Source: Actinomycetes bacterium | GTDB taxonomy: Bacteria; Actinomycetota; Acidimicrobiia; Acidimicrobiales; RAAP-2 | Length of the DNA stretch: 34,688 nucleotides | Assembly (NCBI GenBank): GCA_021791845.1 | Contig: JAJYVT010000031.1 | Span: forward strand, 1-34,688 | Reading direction: 5' to 3' | Shown here: piece by piece, positions 21,715 through 29,742 of the stretch | Layout of the letters: each line of letters opens with the position of its first letter | Position numbering within the stretch: position 1 is the stretch's first letter | Position numbers and translations under genes: made by a program | The notes under the pieces: model-generated | Told to the model about the DNA's origin: nothing | Database searches by the model: none | The model's input: only the letters and a program-made list of their open reading frames with translations

Positions 21715-24222
21715 ATGAGCGGGGTCACCTCGACCGGCGCCGCCACAGGCCCCTCGCTCGTCGTCAACGGGCTCGTCTCGGGCATCACAACGCCCAAGGT
21801 GATCCAGGCGCTCCTCCAGGCGTACCAGGTCCCGATCACCAACCTGGAGCAGAAGCAGACAGGCCTGAACGCCCAGGCGGCCGACTACCGGGCCATCGCC
21901 ACCGCCCTCCAGGCCATCCAGACAGCGGCCCAGACACTCAGCACCGCCTCGCAGTGGAACCTGGCCACAGCCACCAGCTCGAGCTCGTCGGTGGCCTCCG
22001 CCACCGCCGGTCCCGGGGCCCAGACCGGGTCGCTCTCCTTCAGCGTCGACCAGCTGGCCCAGGCCAACGTGCTCGCCTCCACCGGCGGGGTGGGCTCCGA
22101 GTCGCAGGTCGTCACCTCGGCCCCGTCCCTCCTGGTGGCGACCGGCGCGCCGGGCATCGGCTTCAGCGACCTCACAGCCGGCGCCGGGCTGGCCCTCGGG
22201 TCCTACACCCTGACCGTGAGCCAGGCCTCGGGCGCGGCGTCGGTCACCGGGACGGCGCTCGGGTCGAGCATCACCGTCGGGTCGACAGCCACCTTGAACC
22301 TGAAGGTCGACGGCGCCACAAAGACGGTCACCATCGCCGCCGGCACCTACACCGCCTCCTCGCTGGCCACCGCCGTCACCAAGGCCGCCGCCTCGGCCGG
22401 GGCGGCCGTCCAGGCCTCGGCCGGACCGACAGGGCACCTCGTCCTCTCGACCGATCGGCAAGGCGCCACAGCGTCCCTCACGGTGACGGGCGGCAGCGCC
22501 CTCGGCGCGCTCGGCCTGGCCGCGACACAGACGGCGACGGGCACCGACGCCGTGGTCACAGTGGGCGGCACCACGACCACCCTCTCGTCGATCACACCGG
22601 GGCAGCCCGTCACATTGCACGCCCCCGGGGGGGCCATCATCTCCGCCACCGTCGCCGCCTCGGCCGGTCCGGGCGGGGCCCTGGTCCGGGCCGGCACCGC
22701 CCACGCCAGCGACGTCGCCGTGGGCAACGGCAGCCTCAGCTCGGTCGTCGCCGCCATCAACGGCGCCGGGCTCGGGGCGACGGCGTCGGCCGTCCAGCTG
22801 GCGTCGGGGAGCTACATCCTCCAGGTGCTGGCCGACAGCACGGGCACAGCCGGTGCGGTGACGGTCGGCAGCGCCGCCTTCTCCGGCTCCACCCTCGGAT
22901 CCCTGCAGACGATCACCTCCGCCCAGAACGCCGAGATCTCGGTGGGCGGGGCCAACGGGTACACGCTGAGCTCGGCCACCAACACCTTCACCAACCTGCT
23001 CCAGGGCACCACCGTGACCGCCGGCTCGCTGGGGCAGGCCACCGTGACCGTCACCCGGGACGCAGGGGGCGAGGCGTCGCGGGTGCAGAAGCTGGTCACA
23101 GCGGCCAACAAGGCGCTCGCCCTGATCCAGAAGTACGCCGGCTACACAACAACGGCCAAGCGGGGCGGCCCGCTGATGGGGGACGCCGTCGTCACCGACC
23201 TCCGCCAGCAGATCCTCTCGACCGTCGCCAGTGCGACCGGCACCTCGTCGCTGGCGAACCTCGCCAGCGCCGGTGTCTCGTTGGTCAAGACAGGGACGCT
23301 GTCGTTCACACGGACCACGTTCGTGAACGCCTTCGACGCCAACCCGACGGCCGTGGCCGACCTCTTCGTCCAGGGCGGGAGCTACACACCGTCGGCCGCG
23401 GGCACGGCGGGCGACGTGTCCTTCGCCTTCGCCGCCACACAGACCCTCCCCGGCAGCTACCAGGTCCTGGTGCGCCACTCGGCCACCCAGGCGCTGGACA
23501 CCGGCCGGACACTGGCGACGAAGACGGTGGGGACGGCCGAGACACTCACCGTCGCCATGGGCGCCGCGACCGCCACCTACTCCACGACGGCGGGCGAGTC
23601 GCTGACAGCCGTGGCCACCGGCCTCAACGCCGCCTTCGCCGCCCAGAAGCTGACACTGACCGCCACGGTCGTCACAGCCGGGGCGACAGGCGCCCACCTC
23701 CAGATCGTGAGCGACGGCTACGGGAGCAGCGCCTCGTTCACGGTGGCGTCCAGCGCGACGGGCACAGGGACGACCGGGCTCGCCGGCACCGGCCCGTTCA
23801 CCGGCACCAACGTCGCCGGCACCATCGGCGGGGTGGCCGCCACCGGCAACGGGCAGGTGCTGTCGGTCCCCACCGGTTCGGGCTCGGCGGCCGGCCTCGG
23901 CGTGGTCGTCACCGCCGCCGGGATCACCACCACAACCACACTGGGGACCTTCACCTACCGACCCGGCGTCGCCCAGTCGCTGGCGGCCGCCATGGCCCGG
24001 GCGACCAACACCCAGACCGGCTCCATCACCTCGGCCATCAAGGGGCTGACGGCCCAGGCCACAGGCCTCGGCACACAGATCGCCAGGTACCAGCGCCTGG
24101 AGTCGGAGCAGCGGACCATGCTCCAGCGCGAGTTCGTCACCATGGAGACGAACCTGTCCAAGCTGCAGAACGAGAACTCCATGCTGACGAGCCAGATCAG
24201 CAAGCTGCCGGCGACAGGATGA
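21715..24222 (+). CDS. fliD: Filament cap protein FliD
   Basis: An 835-aa protein starts at ATG 21715 behind GAGGGGGTGA. The N-terminal domain (about 1-100) shows the FliD pattern: PSLVVNGLVSGITTPKVIQAL, LLQAYQVPITNLEQKQTGLN, YRAIATALQAIQTAAQTL. The C-terminal domain (about 755-835) reads GSITSAIKGLTAQATGLGTQ, IARYQRLESEQRTMLQREF, and FVTMETNLSKLQNENSMLTS. FliD caps the filament and folds flagellin. At 835 aa it is clearly longer than the usual 450-700, with extra Ala/Thr/Gly-rich beta domains in the middle. Many Thr codons are ACA. fliS follows after 52 nt. Confidence 0.93.
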   Translation: MSGVTSTGAATGPSLVVNGLVSGITTPKVIQALLQAYQVPITNLEQKQTGLNAQAADYRAIATALQAIQTAAQTLSTASQWNLATATSSSSSVASATAGPGAQTGSLSFSVDQLAQANVLASTGGVGSESQVVTSAPSLLVATGAPGIGFSDLTAGAGLALGSYTLTVSQASGAASVTGTALGSSITVGSTATLNLKVDGATKTVTIAAGTYTASSLATAVTKAAASAGAAVQASAGPTGHLVLSTDRQGATASLTVTGGSALGALGLAATQTATGTDAVVTVGGTTTTLSSITPGQPVTLHAPGGAIISATVAASAGPGGALVRAGTAHASDVAVGNGSLSSVVAAINGAGLGATASAVQLASGSYILQVLADSTGTAGAVTVGSAAFSGSTLGSLQTITSAQNAEISVGGANGYTLSSATNTFTNLLQGTTVTAGSLGQATVTVTRDAGGEASRVQKLVTAANKALALIQKYAGYTTTAKRGGPLMGDAVVTDLRQQILSTVASATGTSSLANLASAGVSLVKTGTLSFTRTTFVNAFDANPTAVADLFVQGGSYTPSAAGTAGDVSFAFAATQTLPGSYQVLVRHSATQALDTGRTLATKTVGTAETLTVAMGAATATYSTTAGESLTAVATGLNAAFAAQKLTLTATVVTAGATGAHLQIVSDGYGSSASFTVASSATGTGTTGLAGTGPFTGTNVAGTIGGVAATGNGQVLSVPTGSGSAAGLGVVVTAAGITTTTTLGTFTYRPGVAQSLAAAMARATNTQTGSITSAIKGLTAQATGLGTQIARYQRLESEQRTMLQREFVTMETNLSKLQNENSMLTSQISKLPATG

Positions 24223-24242
24223 CCGCCGGCGGCGCGAGCAGA

Positions 24243-24260
24243 CCGGCCATGGACGGCCGG
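24243..24260 (+). promoter_or_regulatory. Candidate CsrA-binding hairpin, fliS leader
   Basis: CCGGCC-ATGGAC-GGCCGG: a perfect 6-bp stem with hexaloop AUGGAC (ANGGA). It lies in the 52-nt space between fliD and fliS, 14 nt before the fliS ATG, close enough to block ribosome binding. Confidence 0.55.
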
Positions 24261-24274
24261 CAGAAAGAGCGGGA

Positions 24275-24700
24275 ATGACCATCGACGACGAGCGCACGGA
24301 GCTGCTGCGCCAGCGGTACCTCCGGACGCAGGTGGAGACGGCGACGCCGGTCCAGCGGCTGCTCATGCTGCAGAACCGGCTGGTGCAGGACCTGCACGCG
24401 GCGGACGCCGGGTTCGGGGCGGGCAGCGTCGAGACGGTGCACCACAGCCTCGTGCACGCCCAGCAGATCGTCCTCGCCCTCCGGGACTCGCTGAACGGCA
24501 GCGACTGGACGGGCGCCGAGCCGCTGCGGGCCGTCTACTGGTTCGTCTACCGCCGGCTGATCGACTGCAACATGGCGAAGGACCCGTCGCTCCTGCCGGT
24601 GTGCATCTCCCTCATCGAGCAGATCGTGGACGCCAACACGCGGGCGGCCGCGGCCCTGTCGGCCGAGCTGGCGACGGCCGGGGCGGCGCACGTTGCCTGA
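24275..24700 (+). CDS. fliS: Flagellin chaperone FliS
   Basis: A 141-aa helical protein starts at ATG 24275, with a weak ribosome site. The segment YLRTQVETATPVQRLLMLQNRLVQDL is the FliS signature (YxxxQVxTAxPxxLxxMLY in most members). LPVCISLIEQIVDANTRAAAAL fits the C-terminal helix. FliS binds the flagellin C-terminus in the cytoplasm and hands it to FlhA. It also binds FliW in some bacteria. It follows fliD as usual, and the next gene overlaps its stop. Confidence 0.88.
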   Translation: MTIDDERTELLRQRYLRTQVETATPVQRLLMLQNRLVQDLHAADAGFGAGSVETVHHSLVHAQQIVLALRDSLNGSDWTGAEPLRAVYWFVYRRLIDCNMAKDPSLLPVCISLIEQIVDANTRAAAALSAELATAGAAHVA

Positions 24701-25049
24701 CGCGGGCGACCCGGCAGCTGGACGTGCGGCCGGGTCGACGGCGTCGGCGACCCCGGCGACCCCGGCGGCGCGCTGGGAGGTCCTGTTGGCCGAGCTGGAG
24801 GACCGGGTCGGTCGGTGGCAGGCGGCGCTCGACGGCAGCGGGCCGTACCCCGAGGATCTCTCGTGGCCCGACGGGCTGGGCCCGTGCCCGGACCACCTCG
24901 CCGGACGCGCCCGCGCCGTCGACGCCGCCCAGCGGGACCTCCAGGCGCGCCTGGCGATGCGCCGGGAGGCGTTGGCGGCGCGGCTGCGCGACGGCGCCCG
25001 CGCCCAGCGCGTCACCGCCGCGCCGCTGTTCGTCGACCAGCGCAGCTGA
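24693..25049 (+). CDS. Small helical protein in the fliT position, unknown
   Basis: A 118-aa protein starts at TTG 24693, overlapping the fliS stop by 8 nt. The first 25 residues are Ala/Gly/Thr-rich, then a helix (ARWEVLLAELEDRVGRWQAALDG) and a second helix (AVDAAQRDLQARLAMRREAL). There are no membrane segments. fliD-fliS-fliT is a common order, and FliT is a small helical chaperone of FliD, so this could be a distant FliT. Sequence similarity alone does not show it. No better start with a ribosome site was found. Confidence 0.5.
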   Translation: MPDAGDPAAGRAAGSTASATPATPAARWEVLLAELEDRVGRWQAALDGSGPYPEDLSWPDGLGPCPDHLAGRARAVDAAQRDLQARLAMRREALAARLRDGARAQRVTAAPLFVDQRS

Positions 25050-25078
25050 CCCGGCCGCCACCGTGCGGGACGCACCGC

Positions 25079-25100
25079 CGGCGCGAGCGTCGCCGCGCCG
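25079..25100 (+). terminator. Hairpin after the fliD operon
   Basis: CGGCGCG (25079-25085) and CGCGCCG (25094-25100) pair around an 8-nt loop, 30 nt after the stop of the 24693-25049 gene and upstream of the next promoter. No U-tract. Confidence 0.4.
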
Positions 25101-25149
25101 ACCCGATGCCGTGGGCGGGAGGCGGCGAGAAGTTTGTCGCCCCCACCGA

Positions 25150-25177
25150 TCAAGTTCGGCGCCTCGCCGGCCGATGA
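25150..25177 (+). promoter_or_regulatory. Sigma-28-type promoter of the rod/MS-ring/export operon
   Basis: TCAAGTTC at 25150-25157 and GCCGATGA at 25170-25177, 16 nt between TCAA and the -10. The leader to the flgB GTG is about 94 nt. The downstream operon holds basal-body genes that in enterics are sigma-70/FlhDC-dependent, so sigma-28 control here is unusual. Confidence 0.7.
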
Positions 25178-25277
25178 CTCCGGCGGCGGCACGAGGATTG
25201 CCGCTCACCGGGCCCAGGACGGGCGGACGGGGCGCATCGGCGCGTCCCGGTGCACATGTCCAGAAGGGGTCCGTTCA

Positions 25278-25619
25278 GTGGGCGGCGACGTCGTCAACAT
25301 CCTCCAGTTCGCACTCGACGGGGTGACGCAGCAGCAGGTCGCGATCTCCAACAACATCGCCAACGTGCAGACGCCCGGCTACGTCGCCGAGAACGTCAGC
25401 TTCGAGAAGAGCCTGCAGCAGGCCATGGCCAGCGGCGGCACGGCCAGCATCACCGAGAGCCCGTCGGCCGCACCCCCTGCCAGCAATGGCAACAACGTGC
25501 GCCTGAGCACAGAGCTGGTCGCCGCCCAGGAGTCGACCCTCCAGTACGAGGTTCTCACCAATTCCTTGAACGCGCAGTTCCGCCTCGTCCGAGGCGCGGC
25601 CGGAGGGAGCTTCGCATGA
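25278..25619 (+). CDS. flgB: Flagellar rod protein FlgB
   Basis: A 113-aa protein starts at GTG 25278 with AAGGGG 8 nt upstream; the frame is open further upstream but that part lies in the promoter and leader. Residues 5-40 carry the rod signature (LDGVTQQQVAISNNIANVQTPGYVAE). LSTELVAAQESTLQYEVLTNSLN and the helix behind match the C-terminal FlgB helix. FlgB is exported and forms the proximal rod with FlgC, FlgF and FlgG. It overlaps flgC by ATGA. At 113 aa it is a little short for the family. Confidence 0.92.
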   Translation: MGGDVVNILQFALDGVTQQQVAISNNIANVQTPGYVAENVSFEKSLQQAMASGGTASITESPSAAPPASNGNNVRLSTELVAAQESTLQYEVLTNSLNAQFRLVRGAAGGSFA

Positions 25620-26029
25620 GCCTGTGGGGTGCGCTGTCGATCTCGGGTTCCGGAGTGGACGCCATGCAGACGTGGATCGACACGTCGGCCGGCAACGTCG
25701 CCAACATGAACGACCAGGTGCCGGTGGGCAGCACCGCCTACGGCGAGCAGACCCCAGTGCTGTCCCCCGTCGCCCCACCACCAGGGTCGGGCGGGTCCGG
25801 GGACGGGGTCATGGTGGCCAAGGTGGCGATCGGCACAACCAAGGGCGTGGTGGAGTACCAGCCGACAAGCCCCCTGGCCAACGCCCAGGGCGACGTGGTC
25901 GTCCCCAACGTGAACCTCGCCGACCAGATGGTCGGCATGATCCAGGCGCAGGACAGCTACCAGGCCAACACCGCCATGATGCAGCGGGCGAAGGCCGCGT
26001 ACGCGGCCGGGTTGACGATCGGGTCGTGA
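25616..26029 (+). CDS. flgC: Flagellar rod protein FlgC
   Basis: A 137-aa protein starts at ATG 25616, overlapping flgB. The N-terminal helix reads WGALSISGSGVDAMQTWIDT, followed by GNVANMND, a variant of the usual NxANxxTPGYR. The middle has YGEQTPVLSPV and VVEYQPTSPLANAQGDVVVPN, the FlgC pattern (YxPxHPxADxxGYVxxPNV). The C-terminus QMVGMIQAQDSYQANTAMMQ ends in the rod D0 helix. FlgC is a proximal rod subunit exported by the type III system. The NxxTPGY motif is unusually reduced compared with flgB next door. Confidence 0.92.
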   Translation: MSLWGALSISGSGVDAMQTWIDTSAGNVANMNDQVPVGSTAYGEQTPVLSPVAPPPGSGGSGDGVMVAKVAIGTTKGVVEYQPTSPLANAQGDVVVPNVNLADQMVGMIQAQDSYQANTAMMQRAKAAYAAGLTIGS

Positions 26030-26030
26030 C

Positions 26031-26369
26031 ATGACCATCCCTCCGATCGGGCCGCTCCCCAGCCTCCCGAACCTCGGAGCCACCGCCGGCGTCTCGGGCC
26101 CGTCCACCCCCGTCGCAGCCGGGGCCACAGCCCTGGGGGGCGCCACAGGCGGCGGCGGCTTCTCCTCGCTGCTCGGGAATGCCATCGACTCGCTCAACCA
26201 GGCCCAGTCCACGGCCTCGACCGCCGAGGTGCAGGCCGCCGCCGGGCACGGGACACTCGCCAACACCATGGTGGCGGCCACGGTGGCGTCGCTCGACACG
26301 CAGGTGGCGACGTCCGTCATCGACAAGGCGCTGGCCGCGTACACCTCCGTCGCCAACATGACCTTCTGA
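26031..26369 (+). CDS. fliE: MS-ring/rod adaptor FliE
   Basis: A 112-aa protein starts at ATG 26031, one base after the flgC stop. The first 45 residues are Pro/Gly/Ala-rich. Residues about 46-112 fit FliE: FSSLLGNAIDSLNQAQSTAS, followed by ATVASLDTQVATSVIDKALAAYTSVANM, where family members have a KAxxAFxLxxxVRNKxxxAYxEIMxM pattern. FliE links the MS ring to the rod and is the first axial protein exported. Position between flgC and fliF is the standard one. The charged residues of the family's C-terminus are mostly replaced, so it is a divergent member. Confidence 0.88.
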   Translation: MTIPPIGPLPSLPNLGATAGVSGPSTPVAAGATALGGATGGGGFSSLLGNAIDSLNQAQSTASTAEVQAAAGHGTLANTMVAATVASLDTQVATSVIDKALAAYTSVANMTF

Positions 26370-26370
26370 G

Positions 26371-27984
26371 ATGGCGCTGGTCCCCACCACCGAACTGACC
26401 CGTGTCCGTGACGGCGTGAAGCGCTTCGCCTCCGGCTTCACGCCCGGCCAGAAGGCCGTCACCGTGGCCGCCGTCCTCGGAGCGATCATCCTCGGCGTCC
26501 TCTACATGTCGATGTCGGGCAAGCCCACGTACTCGGTGCTGTTCAGCAACCTGCAGCCCTCCGACGCGGCGTCGATCACCCAACAACTGACCACCGACCA
26601 CGTGCCCTACCAGCTCGAGAACGGCGGGAACACCATCCTCGTTCCCGAGAACGACGTCGCCCAGGCCCGGCTGACGGCGGCGGCGGCGGGGCTCCCGGCG
26701 CAGAGCACCGCCGGGCTCTCGCTGTTGACAAAGACGGGGCTCACGACCTCACAGCTGACCCAGCAGGCCGACTACCTCCAGGCCATCCAGGGGGAGCTCG
26801 AGCAGACGATCGACGCCATCTCCGGTGTGAGCAGCTCCCAGGTCAACGTGGCCGAGGCGGCCAACCAGACGCTCGCCATCACCACAGCGAAGCCGTCCGG
26901 CGCGTCGGTGTTGGTGGACCTCACCCAGGGCCACACGCTCAGCCAGAACCAGGTGCAGGCCATCGTGCACCTGGTGGCCTCGAGCGTCCCGGGGCTGAGC
27001 TCGTCCCGGGTGACCGTCGCCGACAACAGCGGTGCGCTCCTCGCCGGTCCCGGAGTCAACAGCGGGGGATCGGCCCAGAACTCCGAGACGTCGGGCTACG
27101 ACTCTTCCGTCCAGGCGAAGATCGAGTCCTACCTCCAGTCGGTGTTCGGGGCCGGGAACGCCGACGTCCAGGTGAACGCCGTCCTCAATTTCAACAAGCA
27201 GCAGACGAGCAGCCACCAGCTCATCACCAGCACCAAGGGCGCCGTCACAAGCTTCTGCACCAGCACAAAGACGACCAAGACCAAGTACACGGGGAGCGGC
27301 ACGCCGGCCGGGGGCACAGCCGGAGCCGTCACGTTCGCGGCCGGCTCGGGCCCCGGCACCTACACACAGACGTCCACGACAAAGGCGTGCGAGACCGGCA
27401 CGCAGACATCCACGGTCACGCTGGCGCCCGGCACCGTGACCAACCAGTCGATCGCCGTGCTCGTGAACTCCAAGGCGATCCCGCCCGGCACGACACTGGG
27501 CGCCATCAAGGCCGGCGTGGCCGCCGCCGCCAACCTGCAGCCCAGCCGCGGCGACGTCCTCAGCTTCACCCAGGCGCCCTTCAGCACCGCGGCGGCAAAG
27601 CAGGCGGCCGTCGCCGCCGCGGCGGCCACGGCCGCCACCAAGAAGGCGGAGATGGGGACCATCGAGAAGGACGGCGCCGCCGCCCTGGTCGTGCTGGCCC
27701 TCCTCTTCCTCGTGTGGTTCACCGCCCGGAAGCGCCGGCGCTCGTCGGGCGGCGACGCCATGGCGGAGGCCGCTGCCCCGACCGGCATGCTGCCGGCGTA
27801 CTCGCCGTACGAGCTCGAGGAGTTCCCGACGGGAGAGATCCCGCGGGTCGCGGTGGCGTCGCACCAGCGGATCACCCCTGAGGTGGAGCAGTTCATCGAC
27901 GAGCAGCCGGCCGAGGTGGCCTCGGTCCTGCGCGGCTGGCTGCGGGAGGGCAGCGCCGCCGAGCGCATCGGGAGCGAGGCGTGA
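26371..27984 (+). CDS. fliF: MS-ring protein FliF
   Basis: A 537-aa protein starts at ATG 26371, one base after fliE. A transmembrane helix at about 29-50 is followed by the ring-building region: TYSVLFSNLQPSDAASITQQ, VPYQLENGGNTILVPENDVA, ARLTAAAAGLPAQST and a Q-rich helix (LTQQADYLQAIQGELEQTID). NVAEAANQTL and KPSGASVLVDL fit the family. The Thr/Gly-rich insert at about 285-350 holds two Cys. The second membrane helix is near 430-450. The C-terminus ITPEVEQFIDEQPAEVASVL binds FliG. FliF is the base on which motor and export apparatus are built. Thr is often ACA. Confidence 0.95.
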   Translation: MALVPTTELTRVRDGVKRFASGFTPGQKAVTVAAVLGAIILGVLYMSMSGKPTYSVLFSNLQPSDAASITQQLTTDHVPYQLENGGNTILVPENDVAQARLTAAAAGLPAQSTAGLSLLTKTGLTTSQLTQQADYLQAIQGELEQTIDAISGVSSSQVNVAEAANQTLAITTAKPSGASVLVDLTQGHTLSQNQVQAIVHLVASSVPGLSSSRVTVADNSGALLAGPGVNSGGSAQNSETSGYDSSVQAKIESYLQSVFGAGNADVQVNAVLNFNKQQTSSHQLITSTKGAVTSFCTSTKTTKTKYTGSGTPAGGTAGAVTFAAGSGPGTYTQTSTTKACETGTQTSTVTLAPGTVTNQSIAVLVNSKAIPPGTTLGAIKAGVAAAANLQPSRGDVLSFTQAPFSTAAAKQAAVAAAAATAATKKAEMGTIEKDGAAALVVLALLFLVWFTARKRRRSSGGDAMAEAAAPTGMLPAYSPYELEEFPTGEIPRVAVASHQRITPEVEQFIDEQPAEVASVLRGWLREGSAAERIGSEA

Positions 27985-28985
27985 AGCTGACCGGTCCGCA
28001 ACGGGCGGCGGTCGTGATCACCCAGCTCGACGACGCCCGGGCGAAGTCGCTGCTCAAGTCCATGTCCGAGAACGACGCCGTCCGGCTGATGGTGGAGGTG
28101 GCCCGCCTCCCGCCTCTCACGGTCGACGACGTGCAGGCGGTCACCACCGACTTCACGACCGCCGCCAGCGCCTACATCCAGGTGCGCCAGGGCGGCATCG
28201 CGGTGGCGCAGCGATGGCTGCAGGAACGGCTCGGGCCCGCCCGGGCGGCGGAGATCATGGCCGACCTCTCCACGGCCGTGGTGGACGACCCGCTCGGCTT
28301 CCTGAATTCGGTCGAGCCGGCGCAGATTGCCGGGTTCGTCGCCGACGAGCACCCCCAGACCATCGCCATCGTCGTGGCGAACATCCACCACGAGCAGGCC
28401 GCCCGCGTGCTCGACCACCTGGACAAGGAGCTGGCCACCGAGGTGGTGCGGCGCATGGCGACCATGACGCCGGTGGCGATCCCGCTCATCCGGCGCATCG
28501 CCAACTCCCTCCAGCAGCGGCTGGCCAACGTGCTGCGCAGCGGGGGGATCGTGGGCGTGGTGACGAGCGGGGTGTCCGCCGCCGCCTCCGTCCTCAACAA
28601 CGTGGACCCGGCGATCGAGCGCGAGATCCTGCAGCGGATCGAGACGGAGGACCCAGAGCTGGCCGAGGTGATCCGGGACGAGATGTTCGTCTTCGACGAC
28701 GTGGCGCAGCTGGACGACATGACGCTGCAGGCCGTGCTGCGTGCCGTCGTCCTGAAGGACGTGGCCCTCGCCCTCAAGACGGCCACGCCCGACGTGGTCG
28801 AGCGGTTCATGGCGAACATGTCCGAGCGTGCCGCCGACGACCTGCGAGAGGAGATCCAGTCCCTCGGCCCCCAGCGGCTCAGCACCATCGAGTCGGCCCA
28901 GTCGACCGTGGTCAAGGCGGTCCGGGAGCTGGCGGACAAGGGCACAATCACCATCGGCCGGGCGAACGATGAGCTCATTGCCTGA
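27981..28985 (+). CDS. fliG: Motor switch protein FliG
   Basis: A 334-aa protein starts at GTG 27981, overlapping the fliF stop (GTGA). The N-terminal domain (TGPQRAAVVITQLDDARAKSLLKSM) binds FliF. The middle carries FIVADEHPQT-type sequence (AGFVADEHPQTIAIVVANI), the conserved EHPQT motif that contacts FliM. The C-terminal domain has the charged ridge facing MotA (FVFDDVAQLDDMTLQAVLRA, ERAADDLREEI). FliG turns stator motion into torque and sets direction with FliM/FliN, which lie outside the window. One ACA Thr codon was noticed, unlike in exported genes. Confidence 0.96.
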   Translation: MKLTGPQRAAVVITQLDDARAKSLLKSMSENDAVRLMVEVARLPPLTVDDVQAVTTDFTTAASAYIQVRQGGIAVAQRWLQERLGPARAAEIMADLSTAVVDDPLGFLNSVEPAQIAGFVADEHPQTIAIVVANIHHEQAARVLDHLDKELATEVVRRMATMTPVAIPLIRRIANSLQQRLANVLRSGGIVGVVTSGVSAAASVLNNVDPAIEREILQRIETEDPELAEVIRDEMFVFDDVAQLDDMTLQAVLRAVVLKDVALALKTATPDVVERFMANMSERAADDLREEIQSLGPQRLSTIESAQSTVVKAVRELADKGTITIGRANDELIA

Positions 28986-29742
28986 GAGCCTTCGCCAGGA
29001 CCGCGTCATCCGGCGGCCCAGCCGTGCCGTCCCCCTGTCGCCGCTGGCGCCCGCCCCGCCACCCGACGCGCCGGACGTGTCGGACGTGTCGGGCGTGTCG
29101 GTGTCGATGGACGCCGTCGTGGAGGCGGCTCGCCGCGAGGCGTTCGAGGAGGGTCGCCGGGCCGGCGCGGCCGAGGTCCGCTCCTCGGTGGAGACGGCGC
29201 GCGCCGCCATGGCCCGGCGCACCGCCATGCAGCTCGAGGAGGCGTCGCGTCAGGTGGCCACCCTCCGGGCCCAGGTGGTCGACGAGGTGGTGGACGACCT
29301 CTCGGACCTCGTCGTGGACCTGGCCGAGGTGCTCGTCGGCCGGGAGCTCGCGCTCGGCGCGTCGGCCGCCCGGGAGGCGCTGGCCCGCGCCCTCGCACTG
29401 GCGCCACGCGGGCCCGAGCTGGTGGTGCAGGTGCATCCCGACTGCGGGCTCGACGACGAGGAGATCGCCGGCGCCGCCGCCGGCACCCAGGTGGCGATCG
29501 TGCGCGACCCGGCCGTCGACCTCCACGGATGCCGCATCACGGCCGGGGGGTGCCAGATCGACGCGCAGATCCCGGCCGCCCTCGAACGGGTCCGCGCCGC
29601 CGTGGACGCCCTGCGGCCGGTGCTCACCGCCACGGCCGCCGCCGGCACCGGGGCCGCAGGCGGCGTGGCCCCGGAGGGCAGCCCGGCGCCGGAGACCACG
29701 CCCGCACCGGAGGGCAGCCTGGCACCGGAGGGCGCGGCGTGA
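28969..29742 (+). CDS. fliH: Export ATPase regulator FliH
   Basis: A 257-aa protein starts at ATG 28969, which overlaps the fliG end by 17 nt; a TTG at 28978 is an alternative. A Pro-rich start is followed by a long Ala/Arg/Glu helix (VVEAARREAFEEGRRAGAAEV) with the GxxxG-like spacing seen in FliH. The C-terminal part reads LVVDLAEVLVGRELAL, RGPELVVQVHPDCGLDD and a short beta strand pattern. FliH dimers bind the FliI ATPase and dock it to the export gate. The tail (about 225-257) has short Pro-Glu-Gly repeats. The order fliG-fliH-fliI-fliJ is classical. Confidence 0.88.
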   Translation: MSSLPESLRQDRVIRRPSRAVPLSPLAPAPPPDAPDVSDVSGVSVSMDAVVEAARREAFEEGRRAGAAEVRSSVETARAAMARRTAMQLEEASRQVATLRAQVVDEVVDDLSDLVVDLAEVLVGRELALGASAAREALARALALAPRGPELVVQVHPDCGLDDEEIAGAAAGTQVAIVRDPAVDLHGCRITAGGCQIDAQIPAALERVRAAVDALRPVLTATAAAGTGAAGGVAPEGSPAPETTPAPEGSLAPEGAA

